The notes beneath the pieces were generated by a model, which was not told the origin of the DNA, ran no database searches, and saw nothing but the letters and a program-made list of their open reading frames with translations. The translations under genes and the position numbers were made by a program. A stretch of 64,000 nt of DNA from JBCCEJ01 sp039030335 (GTDB lineage Bacteria > Pseudomonadota > Gammaproteobacteria > HK1), in assembly GCA_039030335.1 (NCBI GenBank), contig JBCCEJ010000018.1:10135-74134 (forward strand). Direction: 5' to 3'. Below, one piece after another: positions 44,256-53,973 of this stretch (its first letter is position 1; every line of letters starts with the position of its first letter).

Positions 44256-45449
44256 TCAGCGAAACTCACCGCGCTTCGGCAATGAGTAGACCAGCACCAA
44301 GCCGATAGCAGCCATCACGGCGAGCGACCAGAAGGCGGCCGCGTAGCTGCCGGTTTCATCGAACAACCGGCCAGCCGCCAGTGGACCCATCGAGGCGCCG
44401 AGCGTGCCGCAAAACAGCACGATGCCGAACAGCGCGCCGTGTGCGCGCATCCCAAAGTATTCCGCAACGGTCGGCGAGACGACGGTGAACAGGCCGCCGT
44501 GGCCAATCCCGTAGACACAGCAGAAGAGATAGAGCTGCCACGGCGCGGTCGCCTGCGCGAGGAACGCAAGCGATCCGCCGAGTATCACCAGACAGACCAT
44601 TGCGGCCGTGCGTCCGCCGAGCCGGTCGGCGCCGTTACCTACGCTCAGGCGTCCAACAATGCTCACGAAGCCGATGATCGACAGCAAACCGGCCGCCGCC
44701 GACGTCGACAAGCCGAGATCCTGTGCATGTACGGGCAGGTGCACCGGGATCGTGACGAGTGTTGGCAGAAACATGAACTGCACGATGCAGAGCGTCCAGA
44801 ACGCCCGGGTGCGCGATGCTTCCGCCAGCGTGCGCCCGGTCAGCGGCGGTTTGGCCGCGGCCTGCGTGTTGTCCGGGGTTGGTGGTTCGACGCGAGTACC
44901 CAGACCGTAACCCGCACCGGCCAGCGCGAGCCCGCCGCCAACTCCCAGCACCAGCACCGCGGTTCGCCAGTCGAACGCCTGCAGGAGCAGCGCGACCATC
45001 AACGGGATGACGATCTGCCCGCACGCCGTGCCAACCTTGACCACGCCGCTCATCATGCCTCGTCGCCGCGTGAAAACGCGCGCGATGACCGACAGCGTCA
45101 CGACGTCATGGGTGCTGAGCCCGAGTCCGATGAACAGGCCATAGAGCACGAACAGCTGCCAGGGCGCGTCGAGCATCGCCATCAGTGCATAGCCGAGTCC
45201 CCAAGACACACCCGCGGTGATCATCAGCGCCCGGGGTCCGAAGCGGTCGTTCAAGTGTCCTGCGCCCATCGCGCCCAGACCCATGACCAGGAACGACAGC
45301 GAGATACAACCAGACAACAGCGTGCGCGACCAGCCGAATTCCTGCTCGAGCGCCGTGAAGATCACGCCGTAGGCGAACAGGCCGCCGATCATGACGCCCT
45401 GAACCAGGAAAGAACTGCCAACCAGAATATAGCGGCGGTCATTGAACAC
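44256..45449 (-). CDS. MFS transporter (monocarboxylate-type)
   Basis: 397 residues with about 12 helices. It has SFLVQGVMIGGLFAYGVIF as helix 1, a loop-2/3 motif AGHLNDRFGPRALM, and TRRRGMMSGVVKVGTACGQ later, as in monocarboxylate permease-like proteins. The start is a GTG at 45449, with AGGAA about 10 bases upstream. The gene is single, converging with the enoyl-CoA hydratase gene. Confidence 0.86.
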   Translation of the reverse strand: MFNDRRYILVGSSFLVQGVMIGGLFAYGVIFTALEQEFGWSRTLLSGCISLSFLVMGLGAMGAGHLNDRFGPRALMITAGVSWGLGYALMAMLDAPWQLFVLYGLFIGLGLSTHDVVTLSVIARVFTRRRGMMSGVVKVGTACGQIVIPLMVALLLQAFDWRTAVLVLGVGGGLALAGAGYGLGTRVEPPTPDNTQAAAKPPLTGRTLAEASRTRAFWTLCIVQFMFLPTLVTIPVHLPVHAQDLGLSTSAAAGLLSIIGFVSIVGRLSVGNGADRLGGRTAAMVCLVILGGSLAFLAQATAPWQLYLFCCVYGIGHGGLFTVVSPTVAEYFGMRAHGALFGIVLFCGTLGASMGPLAAGRLFDETGSYAAAFWSLAVMAAIGLVLVYSLPKRGEFR

Positions 45450-45612
45450 GATTGGCGATTCCTGAAGCGTTGGCGTAATTGCCCGAGGCGTTAGCGTAGT
45501 TGAATGGAGAATCCGGCCCGTGAAGTTGTCGAGCGGCCAATCGGGCTACCGAAGCAGTCTTTTGCGCGTGGCGCCCGAACGCACAAGTTACCTGGGCCGT
45601 GCCTGCAGGTTC

Positions 45613-47310
45613 TCAATCCGCACCGGCCGCTTCCGGGTAGAACCGGGCAACGAAGGCGGCGGTGAATTTGCCGCTGTCGGCATCTTCGCGCAACGCCTCG
45701 GCGTCGCGTTCGCCTGGTGCACCGAAACCGCCGGCCCCGGGCGTTTCGATCACGATCCGGGTGTGCAACGGCACTTCGACCTCGCCCGGTTTGTCATCCA
45801 GGCGACGCTCTCCGTCGCCGTCGCGGATCAAGAACTGGCCGGAGGCCCCGGGTGCCCCGCCAGCGAGTCCCCACGGCTGATGACGAAAGCGTTCTCCGAC
45901 GCCATTGAATACGCAGTTGTGCGCAACCGGAGTCACGACCCGCCGAAGGCCCATGCCGCCGCGAAAACACCCGGCGCCGCCCGAGTCCTCGACGAGACTG
46001 TATTCCTCGACGCGTAACGGGTACTCCTGTTCGATGGCCTCGACCGGCAGGTTCGAGGTATTGGTGATACCGACCTGCACGCCGTCTTTGCCGTCTTTGG
46101 TCGGACGCGCACCCATGCCGCCGCCGAGCGTTTCGAGATAGAGGTACGCTTCGCCGTTGCGCGGGTCCACGCCGGCGAATACAGCTGTCGTGTTGGCGCC
46201 GTTCGCGGCGGCCGTGACCCGCCCGGGCAAGGCTTGCGCCAGCGCGCCGAGTACCACGTCGATGATGCGTTGGCAGGTGTGCGCACGGGCAGCCACCGGG
46301 GCTGGAAATACCGAGTTCAGCAGCGTGCCGATCGGGATCGAGATGTCGGCGACATCGATCACACCCTGGTTGCTCGGCACTTCCGGGTCGAGTACCGCCT
46401 TCAGTGCGTAGCACACGCTTGCCGACGTCGCATTCATCGTCGTGTTGACGTTGCCGGTCACCTGCTCGCTCGTACCGGCAAAGTCGAAGTGCGCACGGTC
46501 GTCCGCGATCGTCAGCGTCAGTTTGATCGGAACGTCGAGCGTGCGCACGCCATCACCGTCCATGGCGTCTTCAAATGTATAGACGCCATCGGGAATACTG
46601 CGGATGCCGTCACGCATACGGGCTTCGGTGCGTCGCATGATCTCGTCGAACGCGCCGCGCACGCGGGCGAGACCGTGCGTTTGCACCACCTCGGCAAACC
46701 GCCGCGCGCCGAGATTACAAGCAGCGATCTGGGCGTTGTGATCACCGCGCCGCTCATCGGGAACGCGTACGTTCAGCAGCATGATGTCGAAGATATCTGT
46801 TTGCAGTTCACCGCGCCTGAACAGCTTGACGACCGGCAGTCGCAGTCCCTCCTGGTAGATCTCGGACATGCCGCCCGCCATCGAACCCGGCGCCATGCCC
46901 CCGACGTCGGCGTGGTGGGCGATGTTGCAGATGAATGCGGTCAGCTCACCTTCGATGAAAATGGGCATCGCGTAGTTGATGTCCGGCAGGTGGGTGCCGC
47001 CGGCGGTATGCGGATCGTTCGCGACGAAGATGTCGCCTTCCTCAATGCGCCCGGCGAATTTCTCGAGCAGACACTCCATCAAGCCGCTCATCGACGCGAT
47101 GTGGATTGGCAGCGCCTCGACGGCCTGCACGACCAGCCGGCCTTTGGGGTCGATGATCGCGATCGAATGATCGCGCCGCTCTTTGATGTTGGTCGAGTAC
47201 GACGAGCGCATCAACGCCACGAAACACTCATCCGCGATCGATCGCAGTCCGTTGCCGATAATCTCGAGGCTGATGGGGTCGAGCCCCAGGTCGTCGGTCG
47301 CCTGGTTCAT
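45613..47310 (-). CDS. hyuB: Hydantoinase B/oxoprolinase-family protein (HyuB)
   Basis: 565 residues. Typical blocks are LEIIGNGLRSIADECFVAL, NDPHTAGGTHLPD, FICNIAHHADVGGMAPGSM and GGGMGARPTKDGKDG. HyuB joins HyuA in ATP-dependent opening of 5-membered cyclic amides such as 5-oxoproline, hydantoins or related compounds (also acetone/acetophenone carboxylases in some relatives). Its ATG overlaps the stop of hyuA by 4 bases (ATGA). The substrate is not readable. Confidence 0.93.
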   Translation of the reverse strand: MNQATDDLGLDPISLEIIGNGLRSIADECFVALMRSSYSTNIKERRDHSIAIIDPKGRLVVQAVEALPIHIASMSGLMECLLEKFAGRIEEGDIFVANDPHTAGGTHLPDINYAMPIFIEGELTAFICNIAHHADVGGMAPGSMAGGMSEIYQEGLRLPVVKLFRRGELQTDIFDIMLLNVRVPDERRGDHNAQIAACNLGARRFAEVVQTHGLARVRGAFDEIMRRTEARMRDGIRSIPDGVYTFEDAMDGDGVRTLDVPIKLTLTIADDRAHFDFAGTSEQVTGNVNTTMNATSASVCYALKAVLDPEVPSNQGVIDVADISIPIGTLLNSVFPAPVAARAHTCQRIIDVVLGALAQALPGRVTAAANGANTTAVFAGVDPRNGEAYLYLETLGGGMGARPTKDGKDGVQVGITNTSNLPVEAIEQEYPLRVEEYSLVEDSGGAGCFRGGMGLRRVVTPVAHNCVFNGVGERFRHQPWGLAGGAPGASGQFLIRDGDGERRLDDKPGEVEVPLHTRIVIETPGAGGFGAPGERDAEALREDADSGKFTAAFVARFYPEAAGAD

Positions 47311-49385
47311 GCGGAGCCCTCCTCAGCCGCTGACAGTTTGATGATGAGATGCCCTGCTGCGGTGATCTCGGCTATGGCGCCGGGATAGACCGGGATCGTC
47401 GTGTCGAGTTGCTCGATGATCGCCGGGCCTGCAATGCGATGCCCGGCTTCAAGCGAACTCCGTGCGTAGATCGCGGTGCTGACGGGCGCGTCCGGCGCGA
47501 AGTGAACATCCCGGTGTTCGATGGGTTCCGGAGGCTCGTCCGGTGCGGTCGACGATCCCGCGGTCGGGACTGCGCCGAGGCGCGCCCTCGCCGCCAGACG
47601 CACGTTGACGACTTCGATCGGATCGTCTGCGCTCGCGTAGCCGTAAGCCGTTTCGTGCGCCGCGCAAAAGCGCGCGTGCAGCGCTGCCGTGTCGGGCAGG
47701 TCGTCCGCGGTCAGCGTCGTCCCGGAAGCCAGCGCGACGCTCAGCTCGAAGTTCTGACCCACATAGCGCGCGTCGACGCCGAGTTCCAGATGCTGACCGT
47801 CCGCATCGGCCTGTTCAGATGCAAACCACGCATTGGCCTGTTCGAGCAACTGAGCGGCTGCGGCCGTCAATGCCTGCATACCGGACGTGTCCACGCGGGT
47901 GCGCGCGCTGGCGACGAAGTCTTCCTTGAGGTCGGAAACCACCAGACCCTGGGCGCAGACGATGCCTGGCGATGCCGGGATCAGCAGTTCGTCGATGCCG
48001 AGGCTCACCGCTACCTCGTGCGCGTGCAACGGTCCGGCGCCGCCGAACGGCATCAGTACGAACGTGCGCGGATCGTGTCCGCGCTCGACCGAGATGGTCC
48101 GAATGGTGCGCACCATATTGGCGACGACGATGCCGAGCACGCCATGTGCTGTGCGCTCGACGCTAAAACCGAGCTTCTCCGCGAGCGGTGCAAACGCGGC
48201 GCGCGCACGCGCCTGGTCGAGCGCCATCTGGCCGTTCAGCAAACCACGGGCTGACAGCCGCCCGAGCAGCAGATTCGCGTCGGTCACGGTAGGTTGTTCA
48301 CCGCCGCGCCCGTAACAGGCCGGGCCCGGATCGGCGCCGGCGCTGAGCGGGCCTGCTTTGAGCAGTCCATCCCGGTCAAACCACGCGACCGAGCCGCCCC
48401 CGGCACCTACCGTTTCGATGTCGACGCTGGGCAGACGAACTGGAAAGCCGGCGACGTCGCGGTCGTACGTCAGGTCGGCCTGGAAGTCTCTTATCAAGGC
48501 GACGTCGGCGCTGGTGCCGCCCATGTCGAGCGTAATGACGTTGCGGCGCTCGGTTTCTTTGGCCGCATGGGCCGCCCCGACGGCTCCGGCGGCCGGGCCC
48601 GACAGCGCCGTGCGCACCGGCAGGGCCCGTGCGCGCGCCGGTGACATCAGTCCTCCGCTCGACTGATTGATGCCGAGGGTTGCGTCCGGCGCGCGTTCGC
48701 CGATCGCCTGTTCGAGTCGTGCGAGGTAAGCGCCCATGATCGGTTGAAGATACGCGTTCAGGACCGTGGTCGACAGGCGCTCGTATTCGCGAAACTCAGG
48801 CTGCACCTCGCTCGAGATCGAAACGGCCACGTCGGGCAGGCGCGCCTGCAGGGCGTCTCGAACCTGCTGCTCATGGGCGCCATTCCTGAATGCGAAGATG
48901 AATCCGACGGCACACGCACTCGCGCCGCTCGCGCGCACTGCATCGACGACCGCATCGATGTCTGCAGACGTCGGCGCGATCAGGACTTCACCTTCCGGAC
49001 CGACGCGCTCGGCGAGCTCCAGGCGATGCGCCCGGGGTACGAGCGGGGGCGGGTGATCCTGGTAGAGATCAAACATATGCGGCCGGGTCTGCCGCCCGAT
49101 CTCCAGCAGATCCCTGAACCCGTATGTCGTTACCAGCGCGACGGTGCCGCCCTTGCGCTGAATGAGCGTGTTGGTCGCGACCGTCGTGCCGTGCGAGAGG
49201 CGCTCGATGGCACGCTCGTCGATACCGCTGTCGTCGCAAAGTGCTCTGAGACCGGTCAGGATGGCGTCGGCGGGATTGGCCGGCGTAGACGGCGTCTTGC
49301 CGACGACCACCTGCCCGGAGTCAGTGTTCGTTGCGTAGAAATCCGTGAACGTGCCGCCGACGTCGACGCCAATGCTCCAGCCCAT
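47307..49385 (-). CDS. hyuA: Hydantoinase A/oxoprolinase-family protein (HyuA)
   Basis: 692 residues. The N-terminus IGVDVGGTFTDFYATN is the ATP-binding strand of the hydantoinase A family. Later come GTTVATNTLIQRKGG, DMGGTSADVALI, GAGGGSVAWFDRDG, GPACYGRGGEQPTVTDANLLLGRL and PFGGAGPLHAHEVA, all family blocks. The ATG at 49385 has AGGAA six bases upstream; the frame extends to 49595 in the divergent promoter region but with no family residues. It is the first gene of the hyuAB pair and is transcribed away from the MaoC-like gene at 49642. Confidence 0.94.
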   Translation of the reverse strand: MGWSIGVDVGGTFTDFYATNTDSGQVVVGKTPSTPANPADAILTGLRALCDDSGIDERAIERLSHGTTVATNTLIQRKGGTVALVTTYGFRDLLEIGRQTRPHMFDLYQDHPPPLVPRAHRLELAERVGPEGEVLIAPTSADIDAVVDAVRASGASACAVGFIFAFRNGAHEQQVRDALQARLPDVAVSISSEVQPEFREYERLSTTVLNAYLQPIMGAYLARLEQAIGERAPDATLGINQSSGGLMSPARARALPVRTALSGPAAGAVGAAHAAKETERRNVITLDMGGTSADVALIRDFQADLTYDRDVAGFPVRLPSVDIETVGAGGGSVAWFDRDGLLKAGPLSAGADPGPACYGRGGEQPTVTDANLLLGRLSARGLLNGQMALDQARARAAFAPLAEKLGFSVERTAHGVLGIVVANMVRTIRTISVERGHDPRTFVLMPFGGAGPLHAHEVAVSLGIDELLIPASPGIVCAQGLVVSDLKEDFVASARTRVDTSGMQALTAAAAQLLEQANAWFASEQADADGQHLELGVDARYVGQNFELSVALASGTTLTADDLPDTAALHARFCAAHETAYGYASADDPIEVVNVRLAARARLGAVPTAGSSTAPDEPPEPIEHRDVHFAPDAPVSTAIYARSSLEAGHRIAGPAIIEQLDTTIPVYPGAIAEITAAGHLIIKLSAAEEGSA

Positions 49386-49641
49386 CGAAATTCCTGGTGA
49401 CGTGCAGTGATGACAAGGCGCGACAGTATGCGCCAAAGCGCAGGGGCGTTCAGGCATTTCGCAGTCGATCGGTCTGGCCCGGGCCCCGCGCTTCGAGCGC
49501 GGCGTGGCCGTCGCGTCGGCGTTTTGCATAGCGGGGGTGTCGCTGTGCAAACTGACGCGACGGTACGTGTCGGCGGCGGCCTTGCCCGCCGTCACTACCC
49601 GACCGTTCTGAGGCCAACCCGTTCAGGAGCTGAGTGCGACC

Positions 49642-50694
49642 ATGAGTCTCTACGCTTACACCCGTGTCGCGGAGCAGCGCTACCGCGAACGCTTCGGACT
49701 CGACTTTGAAGACTTTGTACCAGGGCAGCTGTTCCGGCATCGCCCTGGTGTGACGCTGTCACAGCAGGACAACGTCGACGAATCGCTCGATACCCTGAAC
49801 GCAGCGATGGTGCACTACGACGGCAACTACGCGGCGCAAACCACCTGGGGCCGCGAGCTGATGGTCTCCACCGTGACTTTGCAGCGCCTCGTCGGTATGT
49901 CCTCGAAGACCTTCGGCCGCAAACACGCGGTGTCGGGGTTCACCGAGATCGCGATGACCGGGCCAGTATTCGGTGGAGACACGCTGTACGCCGAATCCGA
50001 GATCCTCGCAGTCGATGCAGCGGCGGACGCGCGCATGGGCGAGGTCACCGTGTGCTGCCGCGGCATCAATCAGGACGAGCGTGAGGTCGCGCGGGTCACG
50101 TACCGCGTTGACGTCTGGCGGCGCGGACAGCACCCCGAGGAACGGCACGGCCGTAGCGAAGACGCTGCGGAGCCCCGATTCCTTGCGCACCGCACTGACG
50201 ACGACGGAGCACTGCTGGAGCAGGTTGGGTTGTTCTTTGAAGACTGCCTGCCCGGCGAGACTTTCATGCATTGGCCGAGCCGCACGATGCTGCGGGATGA
50301 AGGTCTTCAGCACGCATGGCGCTCGTTGGAGCTCGCACCCCAGTACCACGACCTCGACTGGGTCGAACGGTATGGAGATGGTGAGTTCCGCTTTACCGAA
50401 GCCTGGATCATCGCCGCTGGCACGGCCATGACCACGCGCACCTTTGGTCGTGTTGTCGCGAACCTCGGGTGGACCGATATCGCCCTGGTCGCGCCGGTTC
50501 GTGCTGGCGACACACTATCGTCCGAGTCGACGATCCTGGACGCCAGGGAATCGAAGTCCCGGCTGAACGAAGGCATCCTCGGCGTGGAGACCCGTTGCTA
50601 CAACCAGCGCGCGGAGCTGGTCATGTCGTATCAGCGCCGTCTGCTGGTCTACAAGAGGGGCGCGAAAACACCCTATGCAGCCGCAGGGTACTGA
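49642..50694 (+). CDS. Double-hotdog MaoC-like dehydratase
   Basis: 350 residues with two hotdog folds that repeat each other: FEDFVPGQLFRHRP and FFEDCLPGETFMHWP; GFTEIAMTGPVFGGDTLYAESEIL and GWTDIALVAPVRAGDTLSSESTIL. This internal duplication is typical of MaoC-type hydratases such as Mch at 14167, with which it shares overall build. It probably hydrates or dehydrates a CoA ester; which one is not readable. AGGAG lies 12 bases before the ATG, which is a bit far. Confidence 0.85.
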   Translation: MSLYAYTRVAEQRYRERFGLDFEDFVPGQLFRHRPGVTLSQQDNVDESLDTLNAAMVHYDGNYAAQTTWGRELMVSTVTLQRLVGMSSKTFGRKHAVSGFTEIAMTGPVFGGDTLYAESEILAVDAAADARMGEVTVCCRGINQDEREVARVTYRVDVWRRGQHPEERHGRSEDAAEPRFLAHRTDDDGALLEQVGLFFEDCLPGETFMHWPSRTMLRDEGLQHAWRSLELAPQYHDLDWVERYGDGEFRFTEAWIIAAGTAMTTRTFGRVVANLGWTDIALVAPVRAGDTLSSESTILDARESKSRLNEGILGVETRCYNQRAELVMSYQRRLLVYKRGAKTPYAAAGY

Positions 50695-50987
50695 TGGCGC
50701 GCGGCGCCCGAAAAGCGCGAACTGGTCCACAGAACCGCGATCTCGCGGCGGCCGGCGCCCCAATTCGGCTCGAAACTGAGAACTCCGGCAAGAAAACGAC
50801 TAAAACTTAAGCGTATTCACAGACGTGACAGAGGCCTGAGTGCAGTTTCCGCTACTGATTTTGCGGTAAGAGACGACAACACGGCTTAAGTGACATAAGA
50901 AAACCCCGTGATAGCGGTAGGACCGCGGACCGGGACTGGCAACAACCTGGGGATGTCGATGGCACCTCGAGGTTTGGAGGGAGCCAG

Positions 50988-52637
50988 ATGCCCAGATACC
51001 TGAAACACCTCTGCGTGGCGATGGTCGCGCTGATCATCGCGCTTCCGGCTCTCGCCGCGCCGCAGTTCGGCAAGCTCGAAGTGAGATCGAAGCTCGGGCA
51101 GCCGCTGCGGGCCGCTATTGTGGTGAGCGGTCTCGACGGACAGCCGTTCGACGTCGCCATCGCATCCGCGGCGGACCATCAACGCTACGGTATGGAACTG
51201 CCGCTTCTGCCCGACGACGCGGCGCTGTCGTTGGGCCCTCTGCGGAAGGGCGTGCGCGAAGTTCTGCTGACGACGGGACTGCCGGCGAGTGAGCCAGTTC
51301 TGTCGATGGTGTTGCGTTTCACCAATGGCAGTGGTGGTGGCACCCGCGTTTTCACCGCGCTGGTCAATCCGGAACGTCCGCGCGCGCTCGCGCTGCGCAC
51401 GAACCGCCGCGCCGAGCGAAGCAGCTCCGTCCTCGCGGCGGTGCCAGGCGTTCAGGGCGCCGGTGCGACGGCCGCGGCTGCCAATGCGGGCGGTGATCCG
51501 GCATCGACGCGGACCGCGCGACCGGTCCGGTCCGCTGTGACGAGTTCGCGTCGCGACGGGGAGCGCCCGACTGCGTCGACCCGGTCAGGTCGTGCCCCGA
51601 TTACGCGGGCCAACGTGCGCGAGCGTCTGGCTGAGTTGACGCTCAAGGTAGAGAAGGACGCTCGTGAGCGCGCGGCGCTGCGGGCCACGAACAAAGACTT
51701 GAGCGCCCGCATGAAAGCGATGGGTGAGCGCCTGGCCCGCATGCAGGCCACGCTGAAGCGGCAGGACGAGCGGCTAGAAGCGATGCGCGCGGGTCTGCAG
51801 TCCATCAACGAGAAGCTGGCTGCCGCGCCTCAGCTGGCCCTGGTTGGCGGCGCGGTTGCATCAGCGCAGGGGTCATCGTCGGCGGCTGCTGCCGTAACTC
51901 CCCCAAGCGCAGCGAGCCTCCCCGGCAACCGCACCGTCGCGTCGCAACCGGTCGCACCGGCTGCTGTTACTGCAGCCGCTGCCGCCCTGGCGCAACCGGC
52001 TGGCCCGAGTGCCTCGACCGATCTGTTCGGCGTGGTCGACAGCACCACGCTGGTGATCGTTGCGCTGGCAATCGGATGTTTGCTGCTGTTCGCCGTATTG
52101 GTGCTGTTACTGCTTCGTTTAAACAAACGCAAAGCGCGCACGCGCCGTGCGGTTAGTCGCGAGCAGCAGGAGCGAGAGGCTCGGGAAGCGATGTCGCGCA
52201 AGGCGGCCAGTCAGGCGGCACCGGCGCTCGCCGAGCCGTCGACGTTCAAGGTCTCGCCAAACCCGATCGAGGAACTCACACTCGAGTCGAACTCCGATTC
52301 GATGTTTGGCGAGCCCGTCTCGGCGATCCCGACATCCGGCGGTCCGCCGGCAGCGGCGTCGGCGACCGCCGCGGACGAGATCGCCGCACTGTTGGCCGAA
52401 GTCGACGTGCGGGTGGCGTTCGGTGATGCCGATGTCGCCGAGCGACTACTGACCGACGGTTTGGAGCGTAATCCCGGCGAACCGCAGCTCGAGGAACGGT
52501 TGGCTCGCGTGCGCGCCGAAAGCGGCGCATCGACGGGCGATGACGACGACTGGATTTCCGGTCCGGACGACGATCCGTTCGACTGGGAAAATTCGGACGA
52601 CGACTCGAACGTCGTACCGTTCGCGCGCCGCGGCTAG
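50988..52637 (+). CDS. FimV-like polar/pilus assembly protein
   Basis: 549 residues. Signal peptide at residues 1-23 (ALIIALPALAAPQ); FimV N-terminal domain FGKLEVRSKLGQPLRAAI and later VLSMVLRF. Then a low-complexity Ala/Arg linker, a coiled coil (LAELTLKVEKDARERAALRATNKDLSARM, split across heptads), a single helix (about residues 347-370), and a C-terminal TPR-like segment (IAALLAEVDVRVAFGDADVAERLL). It is shorter than Pseudomonas FimV and has no visible LysM. FimV/HubP proteins organise the pole and type IV pilus or related secretion machines. GGAGG lies about 9 bases before the ATG. Confidence 0.87.
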   Translation: MPRYLKHLCVAMVALIIALPALAAPQFGKLEVRSKLGQPLRAAIVVSGLDGQPFDVAIASAADHQRYGMELPLLPDDAALSLGPLRKGVREVLLTTGLPASEPVLSMVLRFTNGSGGGTRVFTALVNPERPRALALRTNRRAERSSSVLAAVPGVQGAGATAAAANAGGDPASTRTARPVRSAVTSSRRDGERPTASTRSGRAPITRANVRERLAELTLKVEKDARERAALRATNKDLSARMKAMGERLARMQATLKRQDERLEAMRAGLQSINEKLAAAPQLALVGGAVASAQGSSSAAAAVTPPSAASLPGNRTVASQPVAPAAVTAAAAALAQPAGPSASTDLFGVVDSTTLVIVALAIGCLLLFAVLVLLLLRLNKRKARTRRAVSREQQEREAREAMSRKAASQAAPALAEPSTFKVSPNPIEELTLESNSDSMFGEPVSAIPTSGGPPAAASATAADEIAALLAEVDVRVAFGDADVAERLLTDGLERNPGEPQLEERLARVRAESGASTGDDDDWISGPDDDPFDWENSDDDSNVVPFARRG

Positions 52638-52652
52638 GCGCACCTGCCTCTT

Positions 52653-52673
52653 CGGCGGCCATCGGGGCCGCCG
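52653..52673 (+). terminator. Hairpin terminator after the FimV-like gene
   Basis: CGGCGGCC and its exact complement GGCCGCCG flank an ATCGG loop, starting 16 bases after the FimV-like stop. No U-tract follows. It separates the FimV-like gene from the GrdB-like selenoprotein gene 77 bases on. Confidence 0.5.
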
Positions 52674-52749
52674 GTAAGCTGGCTATCGACATGACGCCAG
52701 CCGACTTTCAGTGGACACTACGGCCCTGCTTTTTGCGATGGAGGTTCGT

Positions 52750-53973
52750 ATGGTCCGTCTGAGTGACCTGCCGGATTTTGAAGCACGCCACCTGCTGGCC
52801 AAGAACGGCGCTCTGCCCGGCCCGATGCCTTGGGTGGCCGACACGCGGCCCGCATCGGAGCGCCGTTTCGTCATCATCACCACCGCTGGGATTCATCCGG
52901 CCGGCAGCGCGCCGTTCGCATCGAATGACGCCAGCTATCGCGTATTGCCCGGGGACGCGGCCGCGGACGGATTTGCCATGTCGCACGCTTCGGTCAACTT
53001 CGATCGCAGCGGTTTCCAGCGCGACGTCAATGTGGTGTTCCCTGTCGACCGTTTCCGGGAACTGGAAGAGTCGGGCCAGATCGCGGGTCTGGCGAGCCGG
53101 CACTACAGTTTCATGGGCGCTGGCTTGTTACCCGAGGCCTACGAAGACACTGTTACTTCGCTAGCCGGGATACTGAAGCAAGACCGCGTCGATACCGCTT
53201 TTCTGACGCCAGTCTGACCGAACTGCACTCGCGCCGTGAGCGCGATCGCGTGGTATCTGGAACGGGCTGGCATCGCGACCACCGGCATCTCACTGGTTCG
53301 GGAGAACACCGAGTCGTTTGGGCCGCCACGCTTTTTGTGGGTCAGCTTTCCGCTCGGGCGTCCGCTCGGGACACCGGGTGACGCCGGGTTTCAGCATCGC
53401 GTCATAGCGAGCGCGCTCAGCTTGCTCGAGCGTCGGGACGGTCCGGTACTCGAGGACTTTCCGGAAGACGCGGCCGGCCCGGCGCCGGACGCTGGTGAAC
53501 TGGTCTGCCCGGTATCGTTTGCGCCGCAAGCGCGGGACGACGCTGGTGGGTGGGCGGAACGTCTGGCCGGCGAGGCGCGTTCGCTCGCGCCGTGGTACGA
53601 CGCTGCGCGCGAGACCCGTGCCGGACGTACGTCCGTCGGGATTCTGGTCGATTCGCCGGTGGACCTGGCGCGTGAAGCCGGTGCAGCGCTCGATTCCGGC
53701 AATGGGCTGCCCCGCGCGCGCTGCAAGCACGTGCTGGAAGATCTGAAAGCGTATTATCTGGAAGCGATGCTGGCGCAGCCGGGCGCGGATGCCGAGACTC
53801 TGGGGCGCTGGCTGTGGCTGGAAACCGTGCTCGGTGACGCGATGCTGGAACTGCGCAAGACGATGTTGGTAGGTGCCGAAGGCCAGACGGCGCTGTTCGC
53901 CGAGTCGCTGGTACCGCGCTGGGTGCTGGACCTTCGCGCCGGCGACGAAAGCTCCGAGGACAGGTCCAACTGA
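52750..53973 (+). CDS. GrdB-like selenoprotein (in-frame TGA = Sec156)
   Basis: 407 residues if TGA at 53215-53217 is selenocysteine. Two same-frame fragments (52711-53217 and 53236-53973) join as VDTAFLTPV-U-PNCTRAVSAI, a UxxC redox motif; relatives have Cys or Sec there. Blocks of the glycine/sarcosine/betaine reductase selenoprotein B family: FVIITTAGIHPAG, RDVNVVFPVDRFREL, LASRHYSFMG, then ISLVRENTESFGPPR and VSFPLGRPLG. GGAGG (52740-52744) is five bases before ATG 52750. A hairpin follows the Sec codon. No grdA, grdC/D or grdE genes are near, so the reaction is not classical glycine reductase; a C-N or C-S reductive cleavage is possible. The stop shares a base with the next start (TGATG). 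Confidence 0.9.
53229..53245 (+). promoter_or_regulatory. Bacterial SECIS hairpin in the GrdB-like selenoprotein mRNA
   Basis: Starting 12 bases after the TGA, six pairs (TCGCGC with GCGCGA) close on the 5-base loop CGTGA. The loop begins 18 bases after the TGA and has G as its second base, within the bacterial SECIS model. It coincides with the part of the coding region that a gene finder would call a new start (GTG at 53236), so the hairpin is a better explanation of the sequence than a second gene. Confidence 0.75.

Noticed and set aside
44439..47388. Long plus-strand frames (351 and 384 residues)
   Set aside because: Antisense to MFS and hyuB genes, which match known families over their full length.
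53236..53973. Separate gene from GTG 53236
   Set aside because: Only 18 bases after the TGA, same frame, no ribosome site, and the family alignment runs across the TGA.
37205..53973. The two TGA-interrupted genes as pseudogenes
   Set aside because: Both flanking parts are intact, the TGA falls exactly on the redox-active residue, a fitting hairpin follows each, and downstream genes are coupled.
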